From NCBI RefSeq assembly GCF_038397745.1, contig NZ_CP151636.1:558001-622000 (forward strand): DNA of 64,000 nt, given 5' to 3'. The stretch's first letter is position 1, and each line of letters starts with the position of its first letter. Positions 1 through 9,245 of the stretch are shown piece after piece. Under the pieces are notes generated by a model that worked only from the letters and a program-made list of their open reading frames with translations, searched no databases and was not told where the DNA came from. The stretch is from Microbacterium sp. LWH11-1.2 (GTDB lineage: Bacteria; Actinomycetota; Actinomycetes; Actinomycetales; Microbacteriaceae). The position numbers and the translations under genes are program-made.

Positions 1-226
1 GGAAGTTGCCGCCGGGGATGAGAGGCAGCGTCTCGCCGCGGGTGGCGTTGGTGCCGCTCGCCACGACCACGGACCACCACAGCGGGTACACGCTGCCGAT
101 GATGAAGGCCGCGAGCAGGCCGTAGGTGAGGAAGCCGGGACGGCTGCCGATGCCGGCGTTCCCTCCGGTCGCGCTGCGGCGGCGGCGGATCTTCTCCGGC
201 ACGCTGAGGGCCTGGGTGGCGGTCAT
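1..226 (-). CDS. Sugar ABC transporter permease, MalG-type (partial, 3' end off left edge)
   Basis: This is the N-terminal 75 residues of an inner-membrane permease. It starts MTATQALSVPEKIRRR and then has a hydrophobic helix (FLTYGLLAAFIIGSVYPLWW) of the kind that opens MalG/CebG-family CUT1 permeases. The start ATG at 226 overlaps the stop of the upstream permease (ATGA), so the two are translationally coupled. With the permease and binding protein upstream it would complete a CUT1 importer. The EAA loop and the rest of the gene lie outside the window, so the family call rests on the N-terminus and on position. Confidence 0.85.
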   Translation of the reverse strand, partial: MTATQALSVPEKIRRRRSATGGNAGIGSRPGFLTYGLLAAFIIGSVYPLWWSVVVASGTNATRGETLPLIPGGNF

Positions 227-1260
227 CGCGCCTCCTCCTTGGCCGAGCGGACGCGGCGGCGCGCAGCCCGGTTCTTCGGATCGCTGCCCGTGGAGATGCG
301 ACGGGAGATCAGGAAGTTGATCACGCCGATGCCCACGATGAGCAGGAACAGCAGGATGGCGACGGCGGATGCCTCACCGAGGTCGCGGCGGAAGAAGGCG
401 AGCTCCCAGAGGAAGAGCACGGTCGTCTGGAACTGACGATCGCTGCCGCCGATGCCGCCCGCCGTCGACACGTCGAAGAGACGCGGCTCGGCGAAGATCT
501 GCAGCCCGCCGATCGTGGCGGTGATGATCACGAAGATCAGCGTCGGCCGGATCGTGGGGATGGTGATGGAGAAGAAGCGGCGTGCGGCCCCGGCGCCGTC
601 GAGCGCGGCGGACTCGTAGAGGTCGCGCGGGACGGCCTGCATCGCGGCGAGGAGGATGAGCGCGTTGTAGCCGGTCCAGCGGAAGTTGACCATCACCGCG
701 ATGGCGATGTGCGACAGCGCCGTGTTGTGCTTCCACTCCTGGTCGGCGATGCCGATGAGGTTCAGGAGGTTGTTGGCGAGACCGTCGGCCTCGTTGAAGA
801 TGCTCGAGAAGATGATCGCGACCGCGACCGGCGTGACGACGAAGGGGATGAGCACGCTCATGCGCCAGAACGTCGGAGCGCGCAGCCCCCGGTCGAGGAG
901 GTAGGCGATCACCAGGGCGACCGCGAGCTGCGGGATCGCGGAGAGCAGGAAGATGCTCAGGGTGTTGCCGATCGAGTTCCAGAACATCGAGTCGCCGAGG
1001 ATCTCGACGAAGTTGCCGACGCCGACGAAGTCGCCCTCGCCCTTGAGCAGGTCCCACTCGTGCACGGCCACCCACACGGTGTAGAGCAGCGGGAACAGTC
1101 CGACGAGCCCGAAGAGCAGGAAGAACGGGGAGATGTAGAAGTACGGAGACGCGTTCTGGTCGAAGCGCGAGACGCGATGGCGCCACGGCCGCTTCGGCAC
1201 GGCATCCGTCTTCTGCGGGGGCGCGGATGCCGTCGCCCGGCGCTCATCGGTGAGAGTCAT
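223..1260 (-). CDS. Sugar ABC transporter permease, MalF-type
   Basis: Membrane permease of a CUT1 carbohydrate importer, 345 residues with about six transmembrane helices. The first helix is around residues 40-62 (FFLLFGLVGLFPLLYTVWVA). The cytoplasmic EAA-type loop that docks the ATPase is visible as ESAALDGAGAARRFFSITIP, about two thirds along. The gene lies between the binding-protein gene upstream and the MalG-type permease downstream, and its stop overlaps the next start. No ATPase gene is seen here; CUT1 systems of actinobacteria often share one MsiK-type ATPase encoded elsewhere. The substrate is inferred only from the operator upstream of the operon. Confidence 0.93.
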   Translation of the reverse strand: MTLTDERRATASAPPQKTDAVPKRPWRHRVSRFDQNASPYFYISPFFLLFGLVGLFPLLYTVWVAVHEWDLLKGEGDFVGVGNFVEILGDSMFWNSIGNTLSIFLLSAIPQLAVALVIAYLLDRGLRAPTFWRMSVLIPFVVTPVAVAIIFSSIFNEADGLANNLLNLIGIADQEWKHNTALSHIAIAVMVNFRWTGYNALILLAAMQAVPRDLYESAALDGAGAARRFFSITIPTIRPTLIFVIITATIGGLQIFAEPRLFDVSTAGGIGGSDRQFQTTVLFLWELAFFRRDLGEASAVAILLFLLIVGIGVINFLISRRISTGSDPKNRAARRRVRSAKEEAR

Positions 1261-1287
1261 GGGTCTTCCTTGTCGGATGCGAGCAGT

Positions 1288-1375
1288 GGGCGTTTCGTCT
1301 CGCTGCGCTCGCTCAACGACCGGATGGTGTCGGTCGTTGAGCGAGCACGGCGGAGCCGAGCGAGACGAAACGCCC
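1288..1375. repeat. Large intercistronic inverted repeat (hairpin) in sugar ABC operon
   Basis: The left arm GGGCGTTTCGTCTCGCTGCG and following bases (1288-1323) pair with the right arm (1331-1375, ending GAGCGAGACGAAACGCCC). The right arm carries about 11 extra bases that would bulge. The hairpin lies between the stop of the binding-protein gene and the start of the first permease, so it is transcribed in the middle of the operon. A related half element is at 3421-3461. It could attenuate read-through or stabilise the upstream message. Confidence 0.85.
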
Positions 1376-1382
1376 GAGGGTG

Positions 1383-2693
1383 TCAGTCGACGAGCTCGTT
1401 CAGGAGCTTGATCGCGGCATCCCAGGCACCCTGGGTGTCGGTGTCACCGCGGTCGAGTCCGCTGAGAGCCGGGCCGAAGACGTTCTCCTGGATGACGGAG
1501 TCGTCGGCGCCCTTGAACTGCGCCACGACGCCCTTCGCGCGCTCGGCCAGGATCGCGCCGGTGGGTGCGTCGTTGAAGAACGCGTTCGGCGTCGCCTCGG
1601 AGGCGAGAGTCTCCTGCGCCTTGACGGTCGAGGGGAAGTTGCCCGCGGCGGCGGACTGCTTCACCTGCTGCTCGGGCTGCGTCAGCCAGTCGGCGAGCTC
1701 AGCGGCCGCCTCCTGGTGCTGCGAGCTCTCCGGGATCGACAGGAAGGCGCCGCCCCAGTTGGCCGCCCCTCCGGGGAAGACGTCGGCGAAGTCCCAGCCG
1801 GTCGCCGCGTCTCCGCCGCCGGCCTCGACCTGGCCCTGGACGACGCCCAGCATCCAGCCCGGGCACACGAAGGTCGCGAAGGTGCCGTCGACGAACGACT
1901 TTCCGCCGTTCCAGTCCCAGGCGGTCTGCGCGGCGGACTGGCCGCCCTCGGTCGCGGCTCCCAGCAGCTCGAAGCGCTCCTTCAGCTCGGCGTTGTCCTC
2001 GACGTTCACCTTGCCGTCGGCGGTGTAGTAGCCCTCGTCGAGCTGGTTGACCATGGCGTTCCAGACGAAGCCGGAGTGGTCGTACCAGGCCTTGCCGGTC
2101 TTGGCCGTGTAGTCGGCGCCGACGGCGAAGTAGTTCTCCCAATCGCCGTCGAGCAGCTGGGCCACGGACTCGCGGTCGCTGGGCAGGCCAGCGGCCTCGA
2201 ACGCGGCGCCGTTGTAGCAGATGCCGCTCGGGCCGATGTCGGTGCCGTAGCCGATGACCCGGCCCTCGGCATCCGTCGCCTGGCCGTACTTCCAGTCGAC
2301 CCAGTCGGCCTTGCGGTCCTCGATGCCGAAGTCGCGCAGGTCGACGAAGGTGTCGGAGACGTCCATGATGGCGCCGAGCCACCCCTCCTCGATCGCGACG
2401 ATGTCGCTGAGGCCGGAGCCGGCGGCGATCTTGGTGAAGGCATCGGTACGGGCGTTGCCGCCGGTGTCGATGTTGGTCGCCTCGATCGTGACGTTCGGGT
2501 GCTCCTTCTCGTACTCGTCGTAGAGGTCTTCGTAGCCGAAGGTGCCGAACGTGGTGACGGTCAGCGTGACGTCCTCGTCGCCACTGCCGCCGGCGTCGCC
2601 GCCGGTGGCGCCGGAGCAGCCGGCCAGGGCGAGGGCGGAGACGGATGCCACGGCGGCTGCCGTCAGGATCCGGGTGCGGGCACGTGTGTTCAC
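1383..2693 (-). CDS. Sugar ABC transporter substrate-binding lipoprotein (CebE-like candidate)
   Basis: Extracellular solute-binding protein family 1, 436 residues. The N-terminus is a lipoprotein signal peptide ending in the lipobox LALAGC, so the mature protein should be anchored by its cysteine on the outer face of the membrane. The body has the two-lobed sugar-binding pattern, with hinge-region sequence such as [20 protein letters not shown] and tryptophan-rich binding segments. It is the first gene of an operon with the two permeases downstream. The gap to the first permease holds a large hairpin. The promoter carries two TGGGAGCGCTCCCA-type operators, which in streptomycetes and Thermobifida are bound by CebR/CelR, so cellobiose or another beta-glucoside is the best substrate guess. 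Confidence 0.92.
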   Translation of the reverse strand: MNTRARTRILTAAAVASVSALALAGCSGATGGDAGGSGDEDVTLTVTTFGTFGYEDLYDEYEKEHPNVTIEATNIDTGGNARTDAFTKIAAGSGLSDIVAIEEGWLGAIMDVSDTFVDLRDFGIEDRKADWVDWKYGQATDAEGRVIGYGTDIGPSGICYNGAAFEAAGLPSDRESVAQLLDGDWENYFAVGADYTAKTGKAWYDHSGFVWNAMVNQLDEGYYTADGKVNVEDNAELKERFELLGAATEGGQSAAQTAWDWNGGKSFVDGTFATFVCPGWMLGVVQGQVEAGGGDAATGWDFADVFPGGAANWGGAFLSIPESSQHQEAAAELADWLTQPEQQVKQSAAAGNFPSTVKAQETLASEATPNAFFNDAPTGAILAERAKGVVAQFKGADDSVIQENVFGPALSGLDRGDTDTQGAWDAAIKLLNELVD

Positions 2694-2740
2694 AGGTCAC
2701 TCCTTTGTGGTGGGGGTCGCGCAGTGTGGTGCTCAGGGTG

Positions 2741-2801
2741 TCGTGGGAGCGCTCCCACGAACTGAGACGTCACTCTATGGGAGCGCTCCCACGAAAGTCA
2801 A
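2741..2801 (-). promoter_or_regulatory. Promoter with two CebR/CelR-like operators
   Basis: On the minus strand a -35 TTGACT (2801-2796) and a -10 TAGAGT (2777-2772) are 18 bp apart. A perfect 14-bp palindrome TGGGAGCGCTCCCA (2778-2791) lies inside that spacer. A second, perfect 20-bp palindrome TCGTGGGAGCGCTCCCACGA (2741-2760) covers the expected start of transcription. The centres are 34 bp apart, about three helical turns. The core equals the known CebR/CelR operator of cellulolytic actinobacteria, which are LacI-family repressors released by cello-oligosaccharides. Confidence 0.85.
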
Positions 2802-2828
2802 GCGCGACGGAGGAGGTAGCCTTGCCCG

Positions 2829-3368
2829 GTGCCCGAAGCCGCTCTCTCCCCCGCCCTCACCCGCGCCGCATCGCTGATCCGCAGCATCCCGGACTACCCG
2901 GAACCCGGCATCGTCTTCCGCGACATCACCCCGCTGCTCGCCGACGCCGAAGCACTTCGCGTCACCACCGAGGCGATCATCGAGCCCTTCGCCGGACAGT
3001 TCGACGTGGTCGCCGGCATCGAGGCGCGCGGCTTCATCCTCGCCGGAGCGGCCGCGATCGCGGCAGGGGTCGGCCTGATCCCGATCCGCAAGGCGGGCAA
3101 GCTGCCGCGGCCCGCGGCATCCGTCGACTACGCCCTCGAGTACGGCACCGCGACGATCGAGATGCACGACGACCTGCCCGCCGGATCCCGCGTGCTGCTC
3201 ATCGACGACGTGCTCGCCACGGGCGGCACGCTCGCCGCCGGACGGGAGCTCGTCGAGCGCCTCGGCAGCCACGTCGCGGGCATCTCGGTGCTGTTCGAGA
3301 TCGACGGGCTCGGCGGCCGTGCAGCCATCGGCGATCTGCACACGGTCTTCCACTCCGACCCCGCGTAG
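2829..3368 (+). CDS. apt: Adenine phosphoribosyltransferase
   Basis: Cytoplasmic purine-salvage enzyme converting adenine and PRPP to AMP and pyrophosphate. The 179-residue length is normal for the family. The PRPP-binding loop is clear ([13 protein letters not shown]), as is the upstream [19 protein letters not shown] segment typical of Apt. The start is the GTG at 2829. A -10-like TAGCCT (2817-2822) ends six bases before it, so the message is probably leaderless. It diverges from the sugar importer and precedes purS/purQ, giving a small purine neighbourhood. Confidence 0.95.
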   Translation: MPEAALSPALTRAASLIRSIPDYPEPGIVFRDITPLLADAEALRVTTEAIIEPFAGQFDVVAGIEARGFILAGAAAIAAGVGLIPIRKAGKLPRPAASVDYALEYGTATIEMHDDLPAGSRVLLIDDVLATGGTLAAGRELVERLGSHVAGISVLFEIDGLGGRAAIGDLHTVFHSDPA

Positions 3369-3387
3369 GACGAGGTGCCGGGGCCGG

Positions 3388-3488
3388 TAGACTGAGGGCG
3401 CCAGCCTTCCCGCGACTTCCGGCGTTTCGACTCCTCGCTAGCGCTCGTCGCTCAACGACCATAGCTACGGCCTGCGGCCGCCTGGAGG
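3388..3488 (+). promoter_or_regulatory. purS leader: -10 element, repeat half element and RBS
   Basis: A TAGACT -10 candidate is at 3388-3393 and a strong GGAGG ribosome site at 3484-3488, so unlike its neighbours purS has a leader of about 95 bases. Within it, 3421-3461 (GGCGTTTCGACTCCTCGCTA onward, ending CTCAACGACC) resembles one arm of the hairpin at 1288-1375. I see no purine riboswitch fold that I can support. Confidence 0.5.
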
Positions 3489-3494
3489 ATCACG

Positions 3495-3739
3495 ATGCCC
3501 ACCATCGTCGTCGACGTCATGCCCAAGTCCGAACTCCTCGACCCGCAGGGGAAGGCCGTCTCGGGCGCGTTCGCCCGCCTGGGCGTCGAGGGCTTCGCCG
3601 ACGTCCGCATCGGCAAGCGCTTCGAGCTCACGGTCGAGGGCGAGGTCACCGACGAGCTGCTCGCCGAGGCGAAGCGCGTCGCCGACGAGGTGCTCTCGAA
3701 CTCCGTGATCGAGGACGTGGTGGGCGTCGAGGTCGTCGA

Positions 3740-3743
<4 letters not shown>
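3495..3743 (+). CDS. purS: Phosphoribosylformylglycinamidine synthase subunit PurS
   Basis: Small 82-residue subunit of the FGAM synthase complex (PurS-PurQ-PurL) in de novo purine synthesis. It shows the PurS pattern: an N-terminal strand ([18 protein letters not shown]), the segment [12 protein letters not shown], and a helix leading to a short C-terminal strand. The start has a GGAGG site seven bases upstream. Its stop overlaps the purQ start (ATGA), so the two are coupled. purL is not in the window; the next gene runs in the opposite direction. Confidence 0.95.
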
Positions 3744-4447
<704 letters not shown>

Positions 4448-4457
4448 AACCGCCAGG

Positions 4458-5717
4458 TCAGCCGGGCGGAAGGCGGAAGGGGTTGTCCCCGGCCTCCGCG
4501 AGCAGGTACCAGGCGGTCGCACCCGTGTGCAGGCTCGCGTAGTACAGGTCGCCGAAGCCGGAGTCGAGGCCGTCGCTCGACGTCGCCACGATCCCCTTGC
4601 CGTCTCCATTGAGGGCGTCGCGCTGCACCAGACGGATGCTGCTCAACAACGCCTCTGCGCGATCCGCATCACCCTGCCCACCGCGCAGCCGGAGCCCGAG
4701 CGCGAGGTTCCCCGCGCCCTCGAACCACACCTTCGAGACGTCGGTGTCGCTGATCGACGGTCCCGCGTAGGGGCCGTCGTTCGCGATCAGGTGGGCGAGC
4801 GTCCAGTCCAGCGCCGCGCCGTAGCGCGGGTCGCCGGTGCCGAGGTAGCTCCACGTCTGGGCATCCAGGGGCACGGGTCGGGTGTTGATCGTCGATCCGT
4901 CGAGGCCCGTGCCGGTGTCGACATGGCCGTCCGCGCTCTGCATCGCGGCGACGAAACCGGCGGCGACCGCTGCCCGATCCGCCCACACGGCCTCGCCGGT
5001 GAGCTGGGCCAGCTGCGTGAAGAACCCGGAGATGTCGCTGTTGTGCTCGGTCGACTTCCACGTCAGCGAGGTGCCGTCGTCCAGCTGGCCGCCCGTGTAT
5101 CCGAAGGGAGCGCGGACCATGTCGGCGGTGTTCGCCTGGATCCACTCGGCGATCCGCAGCGCCCCGTCGAGGTACTTCGTCTCGCCCGTCGCGTGGAACA
5201 GCCTCGCGAGGCTCATCCCGACCCAGGCCTGGTTCCCGGTGAAGGTACCGGGGCCGGTGATCTCCACCCGCCCCTGACGGATGCCGTGGGGCTCGTACGA
5301 CGTGCGCACGCGCCCGTCGCCGATCGGATCCTCCTCCTGCACGAACAGCAGCGTGTCGCCGATCGCCTGCGCACGGCGGAGGTCGGCGGGCAGGCCTCGG
5401 GCCGTGTAGGCGATCACGACGAGCGCGTCGTCGTAGACGAACGACGGCGTGAAGTCCCAGCTCGGGGTGGTGAAGAATCCACCCTGATAGCTGCGGGGCA
5501 GACAGCGCCCGGCCCCGTCGCAGAACTCGTCGACACGGGCGTCGAGGAACTCGTAGGCCCGCTCCATCGACGCCGCGGCATCCGGAGCGCTCACGCCGGG
5601 CACGGGATCATCCGCCGGTTCGATGACCCCCGAGGCGGCAGGAGCCGCTCCCGCGAGCACGGCCGCGACGACGAGCGCAGCGATGACCGCCCACGGCGAG
5701 CGCGGTGAACCGGACAT
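4458..5717 (-). CDS. Secreted alpha/alpha-barrel protein, possible glycosidase
   Basis: A 419-residue exported protein. A Sec-type signal peptide (hydrophobic core AVIAALVVAAVLAGAAPAA) is followed by a helical domain of repeated helix pairs with aromatic, glycan-contact-like segments (TGNQAWVGMSLARLFHATGE, FFTQLAQLTGE, VWFEGAGNLALGLRLRGG). This looks like the six-hairpin or (alpha/alpha)6 glycosidase fold. I cannot identify catalytic acids with confidence and do not assign a family. It converges on purQ ten bases away. It may be a cell-surface carbohydrate enzyme, matching the sugar genes around it, but that is inference. Confidence 0.7.
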   Translation of the reverse strand: MSGSPRSPWAVIAALVVAAVLAGAAPAASGVIEPADDPVPGVSAPDAAASMERAYEFLDARVDEFCDGAGRCLPRSYQGGFFTTPSWDFTPSFVYDDALVVIAYTARGLPADLRRAQAIGDTLLFVQEEDPIGDGRVRTSYEPHGIRQGRVEITGPGTFTGNQAWVGMSLARLFHATGETKYLDGALRIAEWIQANTADMVRAPFGYTGGQLDDGTSLTWKSTEHNSDISGFFTQLAQLTGEAVWADRAAVAAGFVAAMQSADGHVDTGTGLDGSTINTRPVPLDAQTWSYLGTGDPRYGAALDWTLAHLIANDGPYAGPSISDTDVSKVWFEGAGNLALGLRLRGGQGDADRAEALLSSIRLVQRDALNGDGKGIVATSSDGLDSGFGDLYYASLHTGATAWYLLAEAGDNPFRLPPG

Positions 5718-5872
5718 GCGGGCCCCTCCGTCGACATCCCGGGCCGAGTGCGCGACCCGCGGGCGACCGAGAGGTCACCAGGAAGAGCCTGACCGGTTCG
5801 TCGCGCTCCGGGAAGCGGCGAAAGTCCACTGTTCCCGTGCCATTCGGCGAACATCGCGATCAGGGATCGCTC

Positions 5873-6304
5873 CTATCCCAGCGCGGGCGGCCAGACGCCG
5901 ATGATGATCGCCATGACCACGACCGTGACCAGCTCGTGCGCGATGTTCAGGGTCGTGAGCCTGGTCGAGCGCCCTTCGAAGGCGTCGTGCGTGATGAAGC
6001 GGGCGGCCGTGAATCCGGCCCAGAGCGTCACGCCCGTCACGATCGTGCCCCAGAAGAACGGGCCGCCGTAGAAGTGCCAGGCGATGGCGGATGCTCCGGC
6101 GAGCACCCATGCCGTGAGGAAGCTCACGATGACCGTGGTGATGATGGGCCACATCGCCGTCGCGGCCGGCCGATCCATGTCGACGTTCGCGAGCTTCGAC
6201 CAGCGCGTGCCGAACACTTTCGGCGCGTACCAGACCGAGCCGACGAGCATGCTCGACGCGGTTGCCAGCAGCACCGCCCAGTAGTTGATCTCGGGAACCA
6301 TCAT
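5873..6304 (-). CDS. DUF1761 family membrane protein
   Basis: A 143-residue integral membrane protein with four predicted helices. It begins MMVPEINYWAVLLATASSML and has the DUF1761 hallmark SVWYAPKVFGTRWSKL after the first helix, with conserved GPFFWGTIVTGVTLW further on. No biochemical role is established for the family. It stands alone between two carbohydrate genes, on the opposite strand from the downstream glucosidase. A short palindrome GCGATC/GATCGC (5856-5870) overlaps its stop codon. Confidence 0.85.
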   Translation of the reverse strand: MMVPEINYWAVLLATASSMLVGSVWYAPKVFGTRWSKLANVDMDRPAATAMWPIITTVIVSFLTAWVLAGASAIAWHFYGGPFFWGTIVTGVTLWAGFTAARFITHDAFEGRSTRLTTLNIAHELVTVVVMAIIIGVWPPALG

Positions 6305-6424
6305 TGCCTCCTCGAATCGGATGCCGTCAGGCTACTCCCCTGTGGTCTCGCGGCCTGCAAGCGGCGCCGGGAGCGCGCATCCGCCCCGCCCTCCGAACCG
6401 ATTCGATCGCCGGTCTGGCGGGAA

Positions 6425-6445
6425 TGTAAGCGTTTGCACTAGTCT
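6425..6445 (+). promoter_or_regulatory. LacI-type operator and -10 element of the alpha-glucosidase gene
   Basis: The sequence TGTAAGCGTTTGCA (6425-6438) is an imperfect palindrome of the LacI-family type, with the central CG and flanking A/T half sites. Directly next to it is a -10 TAGTCT (6440-6445), six bases before the ATG at 6452, so the message is likely leaderless. A repressor here would block RNA polymerase. The LacI gene just downstream (8206) is the natural candidate. Confidence 0.75.
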
Positions 6446-6451
6446 CGTCCC

Positions 6452-8113
6452 ATGGCACAGCTTGAACAGATCGCAGCCCCCGGTTCCGAGTGGTGGCGCA
6501 GCGCCGTCATCTACCAGATCTACCCGCGCTCCTTCGCCGACGCGTCGGGCGACGGCATCGGCGACCTGCCGGGCATCACAGCACGGCTCGACTCGCTGAA
6601 GGATCTCGGCGTCGACGCGATCTGGCTGAGTCCGTTCATGACCAGCCCCCAGCGCGATGCCGGCTACGACGTCGCCGACTACCGCGACGTCGACCCGCTC
6701 TTCGGCACCCTCGCCGACTTCGACGAGATGCTGGCCGAGGCCCATGCCCGCGGCATCCGCGTGGTCGTCGATCTCGTCCCGAACCACTCCTCGGCGCAGC
6801 ACGCCTGGTTCCAGGAGGCGCTCAAGGCCGCCCCCGGAAGCCCCGAGCGTGCGCGCTACATCTTCCGCGACGGCAAGGGCGAGAACGGCGAGCTCCCGCC
6901 GAACAACTGGGAGTCCGTGTTCGGCGGCGGCATGTGGGAGCGCATCGTCGAAGCCGACGGCACTCCCGGCCAGTGGTACCTGCACATCTTCGACCCCACG
7001 CAGCCCGACTTCGACTGGAACAACGAAGAGGTGCGCGAGGAGTTCCGCTCGATCCTGCGCTTCTGGCTCGACCGCGGTGTCGACGGGTTCCGCGTCGACG
7101 TCGCGCACGGCATGATCAAGGCCGACGGCCTGCCCGACTACACGCCCCCGGCCGACGCCGACTCCATGGGCGGCGGCGAGGCGAACGTGCCGTACTGGGG
7201 CCAGGACGGCGTGCACGACATCTACCGCGACTGGCACGAGGTGCTCGCCGAGTACGACGGCGACCGCGCACTCTGCGGCGAGGCCTGGATGCCGACGCTG
7301 AAGCAGACCGCTCTCTGGGTGCGCCCCGACGAGATGCACCAGACGTTCAACTTCCCGTATCTCATGACCCCGTGGGACGCGAAGGAGCTCGCGGACGTCA
7401 TCCGCGAGTCGCTCGACGCGTTCGGCGCGGTCGGCGCCCCCAGCACCTGGGTGCTCTCTAACCACGACGTCGTGCGTCACGCGAGCCGGCTCGCGCTGAC
7501 GGCCGACAACCCGCAGGGCGAGGGCATCGGACCGAACACGCCCGACAAGCCCGACACGGCGATCGGACTGGCACGCGCCCGCGCGGCGACCACCCTGATG
7601 CTGGCCCTCCCCGGCTCCGCGTATCTCTACCAGGGCGAGGAGCTCGGTCTCCCCGAGGCGATGGAGATCCCCGACGCGTTCCGGCAGGACCCGACCTGGT
7701 TCCGCACGAACGGCGAGCGCTACGGACGCGACGGATGCCGCGTGCCGCTGCCCTGGACCGCAGAGGGCACCGCCTTCGGGTTCAACGACACCGGGGCATC
7801 CTGGCTGCCGCAGCCGGCCGACTGGGCGACCTACGCGCGGGATGTCGAAGAGGCCGATCCGACGTCGACGCTGTCGCTGTACAAGCAGCTGCTGACGGCA
7901 CGACGCGAGCACGGCTTCGGCAGCGGCTCGCTCGTGTGGGAGGACGCGGGAACGGATGCCGTGGCCTTCCGCCGCGGCGACGTGCACGTGGTCGCGAACC
8001 TCGGCACCGCCCCGCTCGAACTGCCCGCCGGCGCGAAGGTCGTGCTGTCGAGCCGGCCGTTCGACGGCACCTCGCTGCCCGTCGACACGGCCGCCTGGTA
8101 CACGACGGCCTGA
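6452..8113 (+). CDS. GH13 alpha-glucosidase / oligo-1,6-glucosidase
   Basis: Cytoplasmic glycoside hydrolase family 13 enzyme, 553 residues, that should release glucose from short alpha-glucosides. The early motif VIYQIYPRSFADASGDGIGD is typical of the oligo-1,6-glucosidase/alpha-glucosidase group. The catalytic residues are visible: nucleophile Asp216 in GFRVDVAHG, acid/base Glu277 in LCGEAWMP, and the stabilising Asp339 in LSNHDVVRH. There is no signal peptide. The C-terminal beta domain is short. The lacI gene follows after a 92-bp gap with a hairpin. Sucrose or trehalose activity cannot be excluded from sequence alone. Confidence 0.93.
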   Translation: MAQLEQIAAPGSEWWRSAVIYQIYPRSFADASGDGIGDLPGITARLDSLKDLGVDAIWLSPFMTSPQRDAGYDVADYRDVDPLFGTLADFDEMLAEAHARGIRVVVDLVPNHSSAQHAWFQEALKAAPGSPERARYIFRDGKGENGELPPNNWESVFGGGMWERIVEADGTPGQWYLHIFDPTQPDFDWNNEEVREEFRSILRFWLDRGVDGFRVDVAHGMIKADGLPDYTPPADADSMGGGEANVPYWGQDGVHDIYRDWHEVLAEYDGDRALCGEAWMPTLKQTALWVRPDEMHQTFNFPYLMTPWDAKELADVIRESLDAFGAVGAPSTWVLSNHDVVRHASRLALTADNPQGEGIGPNTPDKPDTAIGLARARAATTLMLALPGSAYLYQGEELGLPEAMEIPDAFRQDPTWFRTNGERYGRDGCRVPLPWTAEGTAFGFNDTGASWLPQPADWATYARDVEEADPTSTLSLYKQLLTARREHGFGSGSLVWEDAGTDAVAFRRGDVHVVANLGTAPLELPAGAKVVLSSRPFDGTSLPVDTAAWYTTA

Positions 8114-8123
8114 CCACCCTTCC

Positions 8124-8184
8124 GTTCCGGTCGCGATTTCTCACCGAGAACCACCCGCCGAGGGTGAGAAGCTGCGACCGGAAC
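8124..8184. repeat. Inverted repeat between alpha-glucosidase and lacI genes
   Basis: The arm GTTCCGGTCGCGATTTCTC (start 8124) pairs with its near-complement at 8163-8184, about 19 of 22 positions, around a 17-base loop. There is no T-run. A shorter relative sharing the TTCCGGTCGCA/TGCGACCGGA ends lies at 54302-54360. It probably acts as a terminator or an mRNA-stabilising hairpin between the two genes. Confidence 0.75.
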
Positions 8185-8205
8185 AGGATCCGACGGAGGA
8201 ACCGC

Positions 8206-9213
8206 ATGGCGAGCATCGATGAGGTGGCCCGGCTCGCCGGGGTCTCCACGGCGACCGTCTCACGCGCTCTGAGCGGCCGCGGGCAGGTCTCCGCGTCCGC
8301 CAGGGAGCGTGTGCAGGCGGCAGCGCAGACGCTCGGCTACGTCGTCTCCTCGCGGGCCTCGAGCCTCGCCTCGGGGCGCACGCGGAACATCGGCGTCGTG
8401 GTGCCGTTCCTCGACCGCTGGTTCTTCAGCACCGTGCTGTCCGGGGTCTCGGCCGCTCTGATGCGCGAGGGTTACGACATCACGCTCTACAACATCACCG
8501 CCGACAAGGACGTGCGTCGGCACGTGTTCGACACGTTCCTGCGCCGTCAGCGGGTGGATGCCGTGATCGCGGTGTCGATCGAGCTCGACGAGGACGAGAC
8601 GCAGTACCTGCTCGAGCTCGGACTCCCGGTCATCGCGATCGGCGGACCGAACCCGAAGCTCGACACCCTGACGGTCGACGACGTCGCCGTGGCGCAGCTG
8701 GCCACCGAGCACCTCATCGGACTCGGCCACACCGACATCGCGCACATCGGGGCGAACCCCGAGTTCGACCTCGACTTCCACATCCCGACCAACCGACGAC
8801 TGGGTTTCGAGCGGGCGCTGGCGAAGGCCGGCATCCCGCTCAACCCCGCCTTCCTGGAGCCCGCGGACTTCACGGTCGAGGGTGGCTATCGGGCGGCCAA
8901 GCAGCTGCTCGGCCGCCCGGGGCCCCGCCCGACCGCCGTGTTCGCCGCATCCGACGAGATGGCGATCGGTGCGCTTCTCGCTGCCCGCGACCTGGGCTTC
9001 GGCGTGCCGGACGACCTGTCGATCGTGGGCATCGACGGGCATGAGCTCGGGGAGTTCTTCCGACTCACGACCGTCGACCAGTTCCCGCTCGGCCAGGGGG
9101 AGCGAGCGGCGGATGCCGTGCTCGCAAAGCTCTCCGAGCCGGATGCCGTGCGCATCCCGGCCGCCCTGCCGTACGAGCTGAACGTGCGCGGGACGACCGC
9201 CCGACTCGTCTGA
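8206..9213 (+). CDS. LacI-family transcriptional repressor
   Basis: Sugar-responsive DNA-binding regulator, 335 residues. The N-terminal helix-turn-helix is canonical (ASIDEVARLAGVSTATVSRA), followed by the hinge (YVVSSRASSLASGRT) and a periplasmic-binding-protein-like effector domain (FDLDFHIPTNRRLGFERAL). The ATG at 8206 has a GGAGGAACC ribosome site. It follows the GH13 gene and probably represses it through the operator at 6425-6438. An alternative or added target is the operator pair at 2741-2791, since CebR is also a LacI-family protein. Confidence 0.94.
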   Translation: MASIDEVARLAGVSTATVSRALSGRGQVSASARERVQAAAQTLGYVVSSRASSLASGRTRNIGVVVPFLDRWFFSTVLSGVSAALMREGYDITLYNITADKDVRRHVFDTFLRRQRVDAVIAVSIELDEDETQYLLELGLPVIAIGGPNPKLDTLTVDDVAVAQLATEHLIGLGHTDIAHIGANPEFDLDFHIPTNRRLGFERALAKAGIPLNPAFLEPADFTVEGGYRAAKQLLGRPGPRPTAVFAASDEMAIGALLAARDLGFGVPDDLSIVGIDGHELGEFFRLTTVDQFPLGQGERAADAVLAKLSEPDAVRIPAALPYELNVRGTTARLV

Positions 9214-9245
9214 GCTGTTCCGCCGACCCGGCAGAAGCGGTCAGG

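Noticed and set aside
3369..3494. Purine riboswitch before purS
   Set aside because: The leader is only about 95 bases and I see no conserved aptamer core; part of it is a dispersed repeat.
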